Below, piece after piece: positions 33,195-41,428 of a stretch of 64,000 nt of DNA (within the stretch, counting starts at the first letter, position 1; each line of letters begins with the position of its first letter). The notes beneath the pieces are model-generated. The model saw only the letters and a list, made by a program, of their open reading frames with translations, was not told the origin of the DNA and searched no databases. Source of the DNA: Perlabentimonas sp034003245 (GTDB taxonomy: Bacteria > Bacteroidota > Bacteroidia > Bacteroidales > Tenuifilaceae); contig JAVEYY010000024.1 of assembly GCA_034003245.1 (NCBI GenBank), forward strand, positions 1 to 64,000, given 5' to 3'. The translations under genes and the position numbers were made by a program.

Positions 33195-34527
33195 GGGTAG
33201 GCTTATAGCCAATGATTTCCTTACCGTTCGAGGCGAGCAGGTCAGCCACATTGAACTAGTAATCATGAACCCACCCTTCAGCGCGGAGGAGGATCACATC
33301 AACCACGCTTGGAATATAGCCCCCGGGGGCTGTCAGATCATATCCTTGTGCAACTGGCAGATGTACAGCAATTCTTACACACGGAAGAGAACGGAGATCA
33401 AGAACCTTATCCACCTGAACGGCACGATTGAGAATTTGGGTGAAGTGTTCGCCGAGGCCGACAGGTCAACCCGCATAGACATTGGGTTGATACGGCTATT
33501 CAAGCCCAAGGCTGACCAGTTCGAGTTTGAGGGGTACTTCGATATGGAGGAGGATGAGGACATCCAAGAGAATGGCCTGATGAAGCGCAACGAGATCAGG
33601 GAGGTGGTTGACCGCTACGTGGGAGCCGTGAAGATGTTTGACAGGGTGATGGAGGTAAACAAATCCCTTAACTCGGTAATCAATCCGATCGCACAGCACA
33701 TGAGCATTTTATTCGGAGCATTCGAGAAGGCCAATGGGAGGTACTCCGAGCTTCGAGGGGCAGAAATCTCCCGGGAAAAGTTCAAGAAGGAGCTGCAGAA
33801 GTCAGCGTGGAAGACCCTATTTGATAAGTTTGAGATGCAGAAGTACGTCACCCAGTCGGTCATTGCGGACATCAACAGGTTCGTGGAGCAGCAAACCGCC
33901 GTGCCCTTCACGATGCGGAATATCTACAGGATGATTGAGATGATTCACGGAACCCGGGAGAGCCGAATGAACAGGGTGCTGGTCGAGGTCTTTGACCGTA
34001 TCTGCAGCCTTTCCGCGGACAACAGCGAGGCGGGGCAGGGATGGAAAACCAACAGCGGCTACAAGGTGAACAGGCGATTCATTGATACCTGGGTTTGTGA
34101 GCACGATAACCGTTGGCCAACTAACTACGTGAAGGTCAGGGTAGGGCATCGGGATCATATAGAAGACCTAATCAAAGCCCTCTGCTACATCACAGGGAAA
34201 AACTACGACCATGTGATTAAGAGACGATGCTTTACTGAGGAAGGTAAGGAGTACTGGGCTCACAACTCGCTATACTCATTCTTCTCGGACAATAGAACTC
34301 CCTGGGGTGAGTGGGTACAGTGGAATGACTTTCTGAGGGTACGTGGTTACAAGAAGGGCACCATGCACTTTGAGTTCGTGAGTGAGGAAGTTTGGATGGA
34401 GTTTAACATCCGAGTGGCCAAGATCAAGGGCTGGGCACTACCGAAGAGAACGGACAAGAAAAGTAAGGGAACTGAGCGCACCCGTGGGGCAGGGGTGGAG
34501 GTCTACGAGGGTACATTATTCAACTAA
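32998..34527 (+). CDS. DNA N6-adenine-type methyltransferase with DUF4942 domain
   Basis: Starts at MFNRDFYPTPRG (the longer frame from 32842 is out-of-frame translation of the previous gene). Motif I EPSAGSG at 30-36 and motif IV NPPF at 91-94 define a gamma/beta-type amino-methyltransferase (about 1-175). The C-terminal 330 residues resemble DUF4942, common in phage and plasmid methyltransferases. 509 residues, complete. No cognate restriction enzyme is present, so anti-restriction or regulation is likely. Confidence 0.85.
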   Translation: MFNRDFYPTPRGVIDLMLSQVDLTGKVVLEPSAGSGNLIEYALEFGAKEVLCCEINEDLAKICASKGRLIANDFLTVRGEQVSHIELVIMNPPFSAEEDHINHAWNIAPGGCQIISLCNWQMYSNSYTRKRTEIKNLIHLNGTIENLGEVFAEADRSTRIDIGLIRLFKPKADQFEFEGYFDMEEDEDIQENGLMKRNEIREVVDRYVGAVKMFDRVMEVNKSLNSVINPIAQHMSILFGAFEKANGRYSELRGAEISREKFKKELQKSAWKTLFDKFEMQKYVTQSVIADINRFVEQQTAVPFTMRNIYRMIEMIHGTRESRMNRVLVEVFDRICSLSADNSEAGQGWKTNSGYKVNRRFIDTWVCEHDNRWPTNYVKVRVGHRDHIEDLIKALCYITGKNYDHVIKRRCFTEEGKEYWAHNSLYSFFSDNRTPWGEWVQWNDFLRVRGYKKGTMHFEFVSEEVWMEFNIRVAKIKGWALPKRTDKKSKGTERTRGAGVEVYEGTLFN

Positions 34528-34537
34528 TACAGATGAC

Positions 34538-34780
34538 ATGAATAGCCTAAACAACATCAACCTATCGGAGGTCGTGCTATCGCTGCATGGCTATCAGAAA
34601 CATCCGAGCTACGACTACTGGTATTTCCCAAACGGAACTGAGAGGGAGCTGTATAGAGTTGAGCCCATGACCTGCAAGGAGGGCACTTGGTTTGCCTACC
34701 TTCCCTGCTACTTCAACCCTGTGCTTCGGGAGCTAAGAACGCTGGGCGAGCTAAGCAATATTCATCAAGCCTTACGATAA
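34538..34780 (+). CDS. Small phage protein
   Basis: An 80-residue protein from MNSLNNINLSEVVLSL; the longer frame from 34382 overlaps the methyltransferase. YQKHPSYDYWYFPNGTERE suggests a small beta unit. No family recognised. Confidence 0.55.
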   Translation: MNSLNNINLSEVVLSLHGYQKHPSYDYWYFPNGTERELYRVEPMTCKEGTWFAYLPCYFNPVLRELRTLGELSNIHQALR

Positions 34781-34789
34781 GCCATTAGT

Positions 34790-35335
34790 ATGAAAGCAGT
34801 ACAGCTCAACCTATTCGACGCTGAGCCAAGAGCGGAACAAGTGGAAGAACCACTTTACAATGAGTACTTTCAGAAGAGTTTCAGCTGGGTTCCCGAGGTG
34901 GGCAAGGAGGCTTCCATTCAGGTTGCCATTGCTGAGAATCTCAGTGGAGGAAGTAACTACTGCAGCATGGCCCGTGTGGTGGTCAAGCGGATTGAGGGGC
35001 GGTTTGCCATCGTGGAGACCACCGATGAGTACGTGAACAGGCTTATTCAGGCGGGGTGGCAATTCCCCCAAAAGGAAACCTACCGGGTGAAGCTGAACCA
35101 GCTTGGCCCCAACTTTTACGAGAATAAAACCCGACATCGTCCATGCCCAACAGGCGTAAAGTGCCGCGAATGCCCTCACTACAGGTTTGACTCCAAGCTG
35201 GGGCTTAATGACCATAAGCGGGGCATTGTCAACACCAAGGGCAGTAGAACCGAGGTAGGCCATTGTTTACCGAGCCGAGGTTCTACCTATGGCGACTGGT
35301 GGGGGTGGTGTGATGTTAATAATCCAGAGAAATGA
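34790..35335 (+). CDS. Hypothetical phage protein with a C-x4-C-x2-C stretch
   Basis: A 181-residue protein. A Cys cluster (PCPTGVKCRECPHYRF, about 119-134) may bind metal. It has an N-terminal QLNLFDAEP motif of the sliding-clamp-binding type (Q-x2-L-F) at about residues 5-11, and ends in an aromatic stretch. It overlaps the methyltransferase-like gene 35332 by ATGA. Function unknown. Confidence 0.55.
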   Translation: MKAVQLNLFDAEPRAEQVEEPLYNEYFQKSFSWVPEVGKEASIQVAIAENLSGGSNYCSMARVVVKRIEGRFAIVETTDEYVNRLIQAGWQFPQKETYRVKLNQLGPNFYENKTRHRPCPTGVKCRECPHYRFDSKLGLNDHKRGIVNTKGSRTEVGHCLPSRGSTYGDWWGWCDVNNPEK

Positions 35336-35964
35336 AAACGCTCCTTTCCCTATTCGATTACTCAGGCAATTGGGCTTGTCCATACCAGGAGAACGGTTGG
35401 AATGTAATCCTCTGGGACATTAAGCATACAACGGATATGTTCTGCCTATTCTCTGATATTAACGATGCCTGCGCAGATTTTTTCTACGAGAACATCTTTG
35501 ACAACTTTGGAACAGTTGATGGCATTATTGCCGCCCCTCCATGTACGGACTTTGCCGTGTCAGGCGCAAGGTGGTGGCCAGAGAAGGATAGAACTGGGTC
35601 AACCGCAAAGAGCATCGAATTGGTATACCAAACCCTTCGAATTGTAGATCTGTGTCAACCTGATTTTTGGGCTTTGGAGAATCCTGTTGGAAGGATTTCG
35701 AAGCTAGTTCCAGAACTTGGCAGTCCCTGGTACTTTCAACCCTACTGGTTTGGTGATCCATACACCAAGAAAACGGGGCTATGGGGAAACTTCACTCCAC
35801 CCGCTAAAACCAATGTGGTAGAGCCAATAATCTTTACTAATGCCAACGGGAAGAGAGGGTCTTATATGTGGGCCAAACTGGGAGGAAAATCAGAGAAAAC
35901 CAAAGAGTTAAGAAGTGAGACCCCTATGGGTTTTTCCTATGCTTTTTACGAATCAAATCATTAG
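35332..35964 (+). CDS. C5-cytosine methyltransferase-like protein
   Basis: A 210-residue protein with motif IV AAPPCTDFAVSG, the ENP motif VI in ALENPVGRIS, and a D in the SAM-binding position (NVILWDIKH). The N-terminal motif I reads LFDYSGNW rather than FAGIGG, and the protein is short, with no evident target-recognition domain, so it is a compact phage version. Confidence 0.75.
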   Translation: MKTLLSLFDYSGNWACPYQENGWNVILWDIKHTTDMFCLFSDINDACADFFYENIFDNFGTVDGIIAAPPCTDFAVSGARWWPEKDRTGSTAKSIELVYQTLRIVDLCQPDFWALENPVGRISKLVPELGSPWYFQPYWFGDPYTKKTGLWGNFTPPAKTNVVEPIIFTNANGKRGSYMWAKLGGKSEKTKELRSETPMGFSYAFYESNH

Positions 35965-35973
35965 CGAATAACT

Positions 35974-36264
35974 ATGAAAATGAAAGTTTATGACAAAGAA
36001 TTTGAGGTGGAACTTCTAAGTTTTGAGGACAACTCAAGTAACGGAAGCATATTCCGTAAAGTAAGTTTCACGGTAAGAGGTGAATTGTATCACTACACTT
36101 ATTCAGGAGGAGCCATGATGGCTCTAACGGCGGTGGTGAAAGAAAATCGCGAAACAAATAATTGCGATGAAGTATATTCCTCTTGGAAGCACATTCCTGA
36201 CGGTTCTTATTACTCTGAAATAGGTCGTAGATTATCAGTTGAGCATCGAACTTTAATCAATTAG
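35974..36264 (+). CDS. Hypothetical phage protein truncated by nothing, next to an IS
   Basis: A 96-residue protein MKMKVYDKEFEVELLSFED, probably beta-rich. Its stop codon TAG lies inside the 9-bp target site of the IS4 element, so the reading frame is intact. No family recognised. Confidence 0.55.
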   Translation: MKMKVYDKEFEVELLSFEDNSSNGSIFRKVSFTVRGELYHYTYSGGAMMALTAVVKENRETNNCDEVYSSWKHIPDGSYYSEIGRRLSVEHRTLIN

Positions 36265-36267
36265 TAT

Positions 36268-37575
36268 CACTAGTGGGCACTAAAAATTAATAATCGTTCT
36301 TTGAAATTCTTTGTTCATCGCACTTAAGTGTGGTTTTAGTAGCGTGACGATTTGAATTGAAAATCGGACTTTTGATGCAAAACTCAAAAGACATGAATCA
36401 AGGCAAATACATCTTCGCTCAGATCACTGAATTTTTGCCCCGTAGGGTATTCGATCGAATAGTAAGCAAACACCAAGGCAATAAGTATGTAAGATTTTTT
36501 ACTTGCTGGAATCAGATGCTTTGCATGGTGTTCGGGCAATTGACAGCAAGGGATAGCATGCGCGACCTGATGCTCAGCCTGGAAGCACACCAAACCAAAT
36601 ACTACCATTTGGGGCTTGGATCCGCTATCTCCAGAAGGAACCTTGGTAAGGCCAACGAGAATCGTAGTTCAGTGATATTTGAGGAATTTGCCTACATCTT
36701 AATCGAGGAGGCGAGGAAGAGCTGCTACCTAACGGATTTTGAGGTTAAGGTTGATGGCAACGTCTATGCTCTTGATTCAACTACGATTGATCTCTGCCTG
36801 AGCGTATTCTGGTGGGCTGAGTTTAGGAAAACCAAAGGGGGTGTAAAAATGCATACCCTGTTCGATGTGGTAACATCCATCCCCAGCTTTCTGTACATAT
36901 CTGAAGCCAGCCTGCACGATGTAAATGTACTAGACATCCTTCACTTCGAGGCGGGTAGCTTCTACATCATGGACAAGGCGTACATTGACTTTCTTCGGCT
37001 TTTTAGGCTTCATCAACAGGGAGCTTTCTTTGTTACCAGAGCCAAGGAAAATATACGCTTTAAGCGTATGTACTCCAGACCAGTTGACAAAGGGACAGGA
37101 TTGATTTACGACCAGATTGGAAGGCTTGAAAAATCGAAATCCCGAGAGAAGTTTCCCGATAAGCTCCGAAGGATCAAGTACTATGATGGGGAGAATAATA
37201 CCCTATTCGTCTTCCTAACCAACAATACTGATTTGGAGGCTCTAGAAATTGCCTACCTGTACAAGAAACGCTGGGAAGTTGAACTTTTCTTTAAATGGAT
37301 GAAACAGCATTTGCGTATTAAATCCTTCTGGGGAAATTCTTTGAATGCAGTCAAAATCCAAATCTATTGTGCCATCATTGCATACTGCCTCGTGGCAATA
37401 ATGGGTAACAAGCTAAAAGTTAATCGTCCAATCTACGAAATCTTACAGATTCTCAGCATTTCCCTACTCGACAAAACGCCTATAAGAGAGATACTTACTA
37501 AATGCGATTACAAAGATGTCAAAGAACAAAAAAATAAACAACTAAAAATCAGTGGGTTTTAAGTGCCCACTCATG
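36268..37575 (+). mobile_element. IS4-family insertion sequence with 9-bp target duplication
   Basis: The element is 1,308 bases. Terminal inverted repeats: left CACTAGTGGGCACT, right complement CATGAGTGGGCACT (12 of 14). Both ends abut the identical 9-bp AATTAGTAT (36259-36267 and 37576-37584), the target duplication. It carries one transposase gene. The perfect duplication and intact transposase indicate a recent insertion. Confidence 0.92.
36393..37562 (+). CDS. IS4-family transposase
   Basis: DDE transposase of about 389 residues from MNQGKYIFAQ (upstream ATGs at 36357 and 36375 are possible). N-terminal DUF4372-like part (about 1-75), then first Asp in ALDSTTIDLC, second Asp in IMDKAYID, and the IS4 Y-(2)-R-(3)-E box in YKKRWEVELFFKWMKQHLRI. 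All catalytic residues are present, so it is probably active. Confidence 0.93.
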   Translation: MNQGKYIFAQITEFLPRRVFDRIVSKHQGNKYVRFFTCWNQMLCMVFGQLTARDSMRDLMLSLEAHQTKYYHLGLGSAISRRNLGKANENRSSVIFEEFAYILIEEARKSCYLTDFEVKVDGNVYALDSTTIDLCLSVFWWAEFRKTKGGVKMHTLFDVVTSIPSFLYISEASLHDVNVLDILHFEAGSFYIMDKAYIDFLRLFRLHQQGAFFVTRAKENIRFKRMYSRPVDKGTGLIYDQIGRLEKSKSREKFPDKLRRIKYYDGENNTLFVFLTNNTDLEALEIAYLYKKRWEVELFFKWMKQHLRIKSFWGNSLNAVKIQIYCAIIAYCLVAIMGNKLKVNRPIYEILQILSISLLDKTPIREILTKCDYKDVKEQKNKQLKISGF

Positions 37576-37584
37576 AATTAGTAT

Positions 37585-38406
37585 ATGAAAAAAACAGGAA
37601 CAAGGGAGTGGGCTGAGAAAACCATTAACCTCTTCACGGGAAACTGTGCTAACGGGTGTATATACTGCTATGCCTCTGCCAACAACAATCGATTTGGTAA
37701 GCCGGGCGATAAGGTGCTTAAGAAAGATATCCTTCGTCATAACTACCAGAAGAGGGAGTACCTGACCATGTACCCCTCTACCCACGACATCAGGCTTGAG
37801 GATATTGAACTGCACGTTGAGTTTCTGCAGAACTTTCTGAGGAGCGGCAGCCCCATGCTCATCGTATCAAAACCCAGCCTACTGGTGGTTGAAAGGCTAT
37901 GCAAGGAGTTGAAGCCCTTTCGGGATCAGGTTGAGTTCCGCTTCACCATCGGTAGCTCCAACAGCGCAGCGTTAAGCTTCTTCGAACCCGAAGCCCCCCG
38001 GTACAGCGAGCGCTATGCCTCGGTGATCAGGGCAAGCACTCTGGGCTACAGGGTTAGTTTGTCCATTGAGCCCATGCTGGATCAGCATCCCGAGAGGGTC
38101 ATTGAGGACATGAAGGAATTCATAACGGGTGACATCTGGGTGGGCAAGTTGAACCAGCCGCAAGCCCGGCTAAAGCTGAACGGCCATGAGGACAAGCTGG
38201 CCAAGGTGATGAGGCTGGTCGAATGGCAGTCTAACAACGAGAACATCATGGAAATAGTTTGGAGGCTATCCAAGTACCCCAACGTTCGCTGGAAGGATAG
38301 CATTCAGGAGGTGATCAATGCGAGCCCATGCCTTTGGGTTAAGGATGGGTGCATACACTCGAACACGGAGCTTTGTAACCCGAAATGTAAGGGTTATGGG
38401 TTGTAG
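37585..38406 (+). CDS. Radical SAM protein, spore-photoproduct-lyase-like
   Basis: A 273-residue protein with a radical SAM motif CANGCIYCYA (Cys at about 22, 26 and 29) followed by a TIM-barrel-like part (SGSPMLIVSKPSLLVVERL, VSLSIEPMLDQHPERVIED). C-terminal Cys residues (CIHSNTELCNPKC) may bind another cluster or zinc. The overall form matches SplB-type or phage radical SAM proteins. Before the IS insertion it lay three bases after the stop of 35974-36264. Possible DNA-base chemistry is inference only. Confidence 0.75.
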   Translation: MKKTGTREWAEKTINLFTGNCANGCIYCYASANNNRFGKPGDKVLKKDILRHNYQKREYLTMYPSTHDIRLEDIELHVEFLQNFLRSGSPMLIVSKPSLLVVERLCKELKPFRDQVEFRFTIGSSNSAALSFFEPEAPRYSERYASVIRASTLGYRVSLSIEPMLDQHPERVIEDMKEFITGDIWVGKLNQPQARLKLNGHEDKLAKVMRLVEWQSNNENIMEIVWRLSKYPNVRWKDSIQEVINASPCLWVKDGCIHSNTELCNPKCKGYGL

Positions 38407-38431
38407 TAGAAACTAAAAATTAGTTAATGCC

Positions 38432-38983
38432 ATGAAAAAATTAAGCGAAGAATTTATAAGAGTTTCCATCCACATGATGATTGATGGAGAACTGATAAAC
38501 ATGAAAAAGGTCAAGTATCAGAGGGGGCGCGAAACAATTGCATGTACTCTGGACGATCTTGGAAGAATAATTTTCATGTGGGAAAGGATGTTCAGCGGAG
38601 GAACCACATACGCCATGGATGGATTTTTGCAGAAAGCCGAGAAAAAACTACCCAAGAAGAATAACGAAACGGCACAGTCAGTATTTGAAAAGTATTGGAT
38701 CAACCTAGAAAAAACTATTAATCAGGAATTTGAAGAGTTGAATAATGGGGACGCTGATCCAGACGCTACCCTATTCCCTGAAGTGAATGACTATTTGACC
38801 TACTGCATAAGTCAGGAGTGCAACGGATTTAACTTGGCCACCCTTCCTGTACAGTATGGCTTTTTATACTGGTTATTCAAGTATGTGATGAATGGTTCAA
38901 TCGATGAGGTTCAGGCAGAAATCCACAACGTACCTGATTATATTAAAGAAATTGTGGATAATAGGATTGTGAAAAAAAATTAG
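38432..38983 (+). CDS. Hypothetical phage protein
   Basis: A 183-residue protein, N-terminal beta-rich part (EFIRVSIHMMIDGEL) and helical C-terminus. No family recognised. It follows the radical SAM gene by 25 bases. Confidence 0.5.
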   Translation: MKKLSEEFIRVSIHMMIDGELINMKKVKYQRGRETIACTLDDLGRIIFMWERMFSGGTTYAMDGFLQKAEKKLPKKNNETAQSVFEKYWINLEKTINQEFEELNNGDADPDATLFPEVNDYLTYCISQECNGFNLATLPVQYGFLYWLFKYVMNGSIDEVQAEIHNVPDYIKEIVDNRIVKKN

Positions 38984-39022
38984 CAACGTATTTAATGATT
39001 CATTAATCAAAAGCATACAATT

Positions 39023-39211
39023 ATGGGATTATTTGGGTTTATCGGTGAAATCACCACGGCGGCAGTAAAAGTAGCAATCACCCCATTAGCCGTAGTTAAG
39101 GATGTCGTTGATGTGGCGACTGGCAACGAAGCAGAAAGCACGACTAAGTTAATTGAATCAATCGGAGACAACATTGAAGAGGGCTTCGATAAACTAACGG
39201 GTGAACTTTAA
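39023..39211 (+). CDS. Small hypothetical protein
   Basis: A 62-residue protein with a hydrophobic amphipathic N-terminal half (GFIGEITTAAVKVAITPLAV) and an acidic C-terminus. Could associate with a membrane. No family recognised. Confidence 0.5.
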   Translation: MGLFGFIGEITTAAVKVAITPLAVVKDVVDVATGNEAESTTKLIESIGDNIEEGFDKLTGEL

Positions 39212-39269
39212 TATGTGTGATATCTTGGATTGCAAAATGCAGAGATTTGTAGAGAAGTAAATCCTTTAC

Positions 39270-39518
39270 GTGATGTACAGTAAAAGAACATGGTTAAATA
39301 AGGAGAATTCCCCTTCAACCGGAAGCGTTGTTGCTTTTGATGGTGAGACCTTATGGAAGGGTAAAAAGATCAGGAATACATTTTTATCTGTATCAGACTG
39401 TTTCGTTTCTGCCAGGCTGGTAAAGACTGATGATGATTCAATAGGTGATTTTATCGACAAGATGAAGTTGCTCAGGAATGAAATTGACCTGTTTATAAGT
39501 CACCTTGAAAAGAGGTAA
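39270..39518 (+). CDS. Small hypothetical protein
   Basis: An 82-residue protein, MMYSKRTWLNKENSPSTGS then a helical acidic end. Its stop codon touches the start of the attC-like repeat (39517). No family recognised. Confidence 0.5.
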   Translation: MMYSKRTWLNKENSPSTGSVVAFDGETLWKGKKIRNTFLSVSDCFVSARLVKTDDDSIGDFIDKMKLLRNEIDLFISHLEKR

Positions 39519-39651
39519 CGTTTTGCATAAGACCAGTAGCGGAATAGGAAGCAGTACACTATCCACCGCTATACGCTTAATAAATTGTACTGCACTAACA
39601 TACACCACCGAAACCGCTATTGGTTTTATGCGGTGTTAGCAAACGGCTTTA
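39517..39651. repeat. attC-like structured repeat at the left edge of a gene cassette
   Basis: GCATAAGACCAGTAGCGG (39525-39542) pairs with CCGCTATTGGTTTTATGC (39614-39631), 18 bp with two G-U pairs. Inside it GCAGTACA (39551) pairs with TGTACTGC (39586). It ends in GTTAGCAAACGGCTT (39635-39649), whose near-exact complement AAGCTGTTTGCTAAC lies at 40055-40069. This is the architecture of an integron attC site with its core G-TT-A-G. Confidence 0.7.
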
Positions 39652-40069
39652 TTTATGAAACCAAATTTTTCAGAAATTTTTTACGACCCTAAAACAGTCT
39701 GTTGGGGGCATGGAAATAATATAGTTGGGTTAAGAGAATTGGCAAGAATTATAATTAGAGAAGAAACGCCAGAGGAAGACTCTGAATTAAAGGCTGATTA
39801 TCAAAAAGCTGAATCAATTTATAATCAATTTATAAACATAAATCAGAAATTCAAACCAAGTGGCAAAATGGCGAACAATGATGTTATTGCTAAAATAACA
39901 GGAATAAATTCAGAAAAGCAATATGTTTCTTGGAAGCAAACAAATACTGATGAATTAATCAAGCGTGACAATTTTCAGTATAAACCAGCAAAAGGCAAGT
40001 TCAATATTAACGCAATGATTTCACTAATTAAAAATGGCGAGATTGTCTGTCTTTAAGCTGTTTGCTAAC
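39635..40069 (+). mobile_element. Integron-like gene cassette
   Basis: A 435-base unit bounded by GTTAGCAAACGGCTT and its inverted match AAGCTGTTTGCTAAC (14 of 15). It holds exactly one ORF (39655-40056) with four bases before the ATG and its stop inside the right arm, and it is visibly more AT-rich than its surroundings. The right attC folding arm is missing; the recombinase gene begins right after the right arm. Confidence 0.6.
39655..40056 (+). CDS. Cassette-borne hypothetical protein
   Basis: A 133-residue acidic protein (MKPNFSEIFYDPKTVCWGH) with an EETPEEDSELKADYQKAES helix in the middle. No family recognised. Codons are AT-rich compared with the adjacent phage genes, suggesting transfer with the cassette. 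Confidence 0.6.
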   Translation: MKPNFSEIFYDPKTVCWGHGNNIVGLRELARIIIREETPEEDSELKADYQKAESIYNQFININQKFKPSGKMANNDVIAKITGINSEKQYVSWKQTNTDELIKRDNFQYKPAKGKFNINAMISLIKNGEIVCL

Positions 40070-40099
40070 TTCTATGTATCATTTTCATACCCTATTCCA

Positions 40100-40912
40100 A
40101 TGATCATCAGTGATAAACATATGGCAATTTTAAAGATTCTTTCAGAAAAGCTTAAATACTTAAACTATTCTCAGAGAACCATTGAAATGTACACTCATTA
40201 CGTTGGAGTATTCTTGGAGAAAACTGGAAAGTACCATCAGCATCTTACCTCGGAGGACTTTAAGGCGTTTTTGAATAGCTATGATTTTTCTTCTGTGTCA
40301 CAGCAAAATCAAGTTATCAGCTCAATCAAGTTTTTTTATGAGAGGGTTTTAAACAGGAGGTACGAAAAAGTAGACTTTAAACGCCCCAGAGGAGAGAAAA
40401 GATTGCCAAAGGTTATCGATAAGGGTTTTGTACTTCAAAAAATTTCTGTAATTAAGAACCTAAAGCATAAGGCTATACTCTCCTTGGCTTTTTCAGTTGG
40501 ACTACGGGTCTCAGAGTTGATAAACCTTAAGATAAGTGACGTTGATTCCAAACGCATGGTGATAACAATAAGACAGGCTAAGGGGCGAAAGGATCGAATA
40601 CTGCCCCTTAGCCCCGCAGTTCTTGAACTTTTAAGATTATATTATGCTGAGTATAGACCAAAGAATTATCTATTCAACGGGCAGTCATCTGAGAGGTATT
40701 CGGCAACAAGTTGTAATCAATTAGTTAAGCAATACCTAGGGAAGGAATACCACTTTCATCTTCTACGGCACTCATGTTTCACTAGCTTGCTGGAAAGCGG
40801 AACGGATATAAGAATAATTCAGCGAATTGCAGGGCATATGTCCACACGAACTACAGAGATATACACCCATGTGAGCTCTCAGTTGTTATCAAAAGTACCT
40901 TTACCCATCTAA
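40100..40912 (+). CDS. Orphan tyrosine recombinase (XerC/IntI-like)
   Basis: A 270-residue recombinase from MIISDKHMAIL (ATG at 40121 possible; the frame from 40034 overlaps the cassette). SAM-like domain (about 10-95), then Arg in SVGLRVSEL, Lys in QAKGRKDR, HLLRHS, GHMST and TEIYTHV with the catalytic Tyr. All five active-site residues are present. It resembles phage/integron recombinases but lacks the extra helix domain of IntI between box I and box II. It directly follows the cassette and is separate from the main prophage integrase. Confidence 0.85.
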   Translation: MIISDKHMAILKILSEKLKYLNYSQRTIEMYTHYVGVFLEKTGKYHQHLTSEDFKAFLNSYDFSSVSQQNQVISSIKFFYERVLNRRYEKVDFKRPRGEKRLPKVIDKGFVLQKISVIKNLKHKAILSLAFSVGLRVSELINLKISDVDSKRMVITIRQAKGRKDRILPLSPAVLELLRLYYAEYRPKNYLFNGQSSERYSATSCNQLVKQYLGKEYHFHLLRHSCFTSLLESGTDIRIIQRIAGHMSTRTTEIYTHVSSQLLSKVPLPI

Positions 40913-40962
40913 GTATTTCACAAACCCCCAAAGTTACTCACAACCCTTTTAAGCCTCAGCGA

Positions 40963-40984
40963 GTTTCCCTACTTTTGGGGAAAC
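40963..40984 (+). promoter_or_regulatory. Inverted repeat centred on a -7 box before the late genes
   Basis: GTTTCCC and GGGAAAC flank TACTTTTG (40970-40977), a TAnnTTTG match, ten bases before the 40994 gene. A regulator bound here would cover the late promoter. Confidence 0.5.
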
Positions 40985-40993
40985 GATTGAGTT

Positions 40994-41428
40994 ATGAGCG
41001 AGAGATCAGTGCTGAGGCTACTCAAGAAGAACTACCCTGCCATTTACGACGAGCTTTCCCAGAAGCCTGTACTAGATGATCTGGAACGGGTAGGTGACCT
41101 GGTTAGATTATTCCTTCAGGTCAAGAGCATTCCCCTTGAAGATTTGGTGAAGAACAGGGATCAGTCCCGGATGCAGTTTATTACAGTTGTAGTTAAAGCC
41201 TACGACCCTGTCTTTTTTATCGACCAGGACAAGACCCTCGTGCGGGGTTTACGGGAAAAGCTGGCCAGCGTTCTCTACTGTCATGAAACCCAAATATCTC
41301 ACACTCTCTCAACTGTGAGAACATACCTCAGGGTCTACAAGCACTTTCGGGAGGAGGTTGGCTACATTTACGGGAAAACCGTAAACGTGTTGAAAGATGA
41401 AAGTGCAAATCACCTACAGGGAGCTTAG
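40994..41428 (+). CDS. Helix-turn-helix protein upstream of the late operon
   Basis: A 144-residue protein. The C-terminal part (GLREKLASVLYCHETQISHT, then TVRTYLRVYKHFREEV) is a helix-turn-helix, loosely like DnaA domain IV. Position before the ParB-like and terminase genes and the palindromic promoter suggest a late-gene regulator. Confidence 0.6.
   Translation: MSERSVLRLLKKNYPAIYDELSQKPVLDDLERVGDLVRLFLQVKSIPLEDLVKNRDQSRMQFITVVVKAYDPVFFIDQDKTLVRGLREKLASVLYCHETQISHTLSTVRTYLRVYKHFREEVGYIYGKTVNVLKDESANHLQGA

Noticed and set aside
36357..36392. Longer N-terminus of the IS4 transposase
   Set aside because: Upstream ATGs add residues foreign to the family; MNQGKYIFAQ is the usual start.
41305..41335. 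TCTCACAC...TGTGAGA inverted repeat inside the 40994 gene, resembling the 49147 repeat
   Set aside because: About 17 of 22 bases agree but the site encodes a conserved-looking HTH helix; too weak to call an operator.
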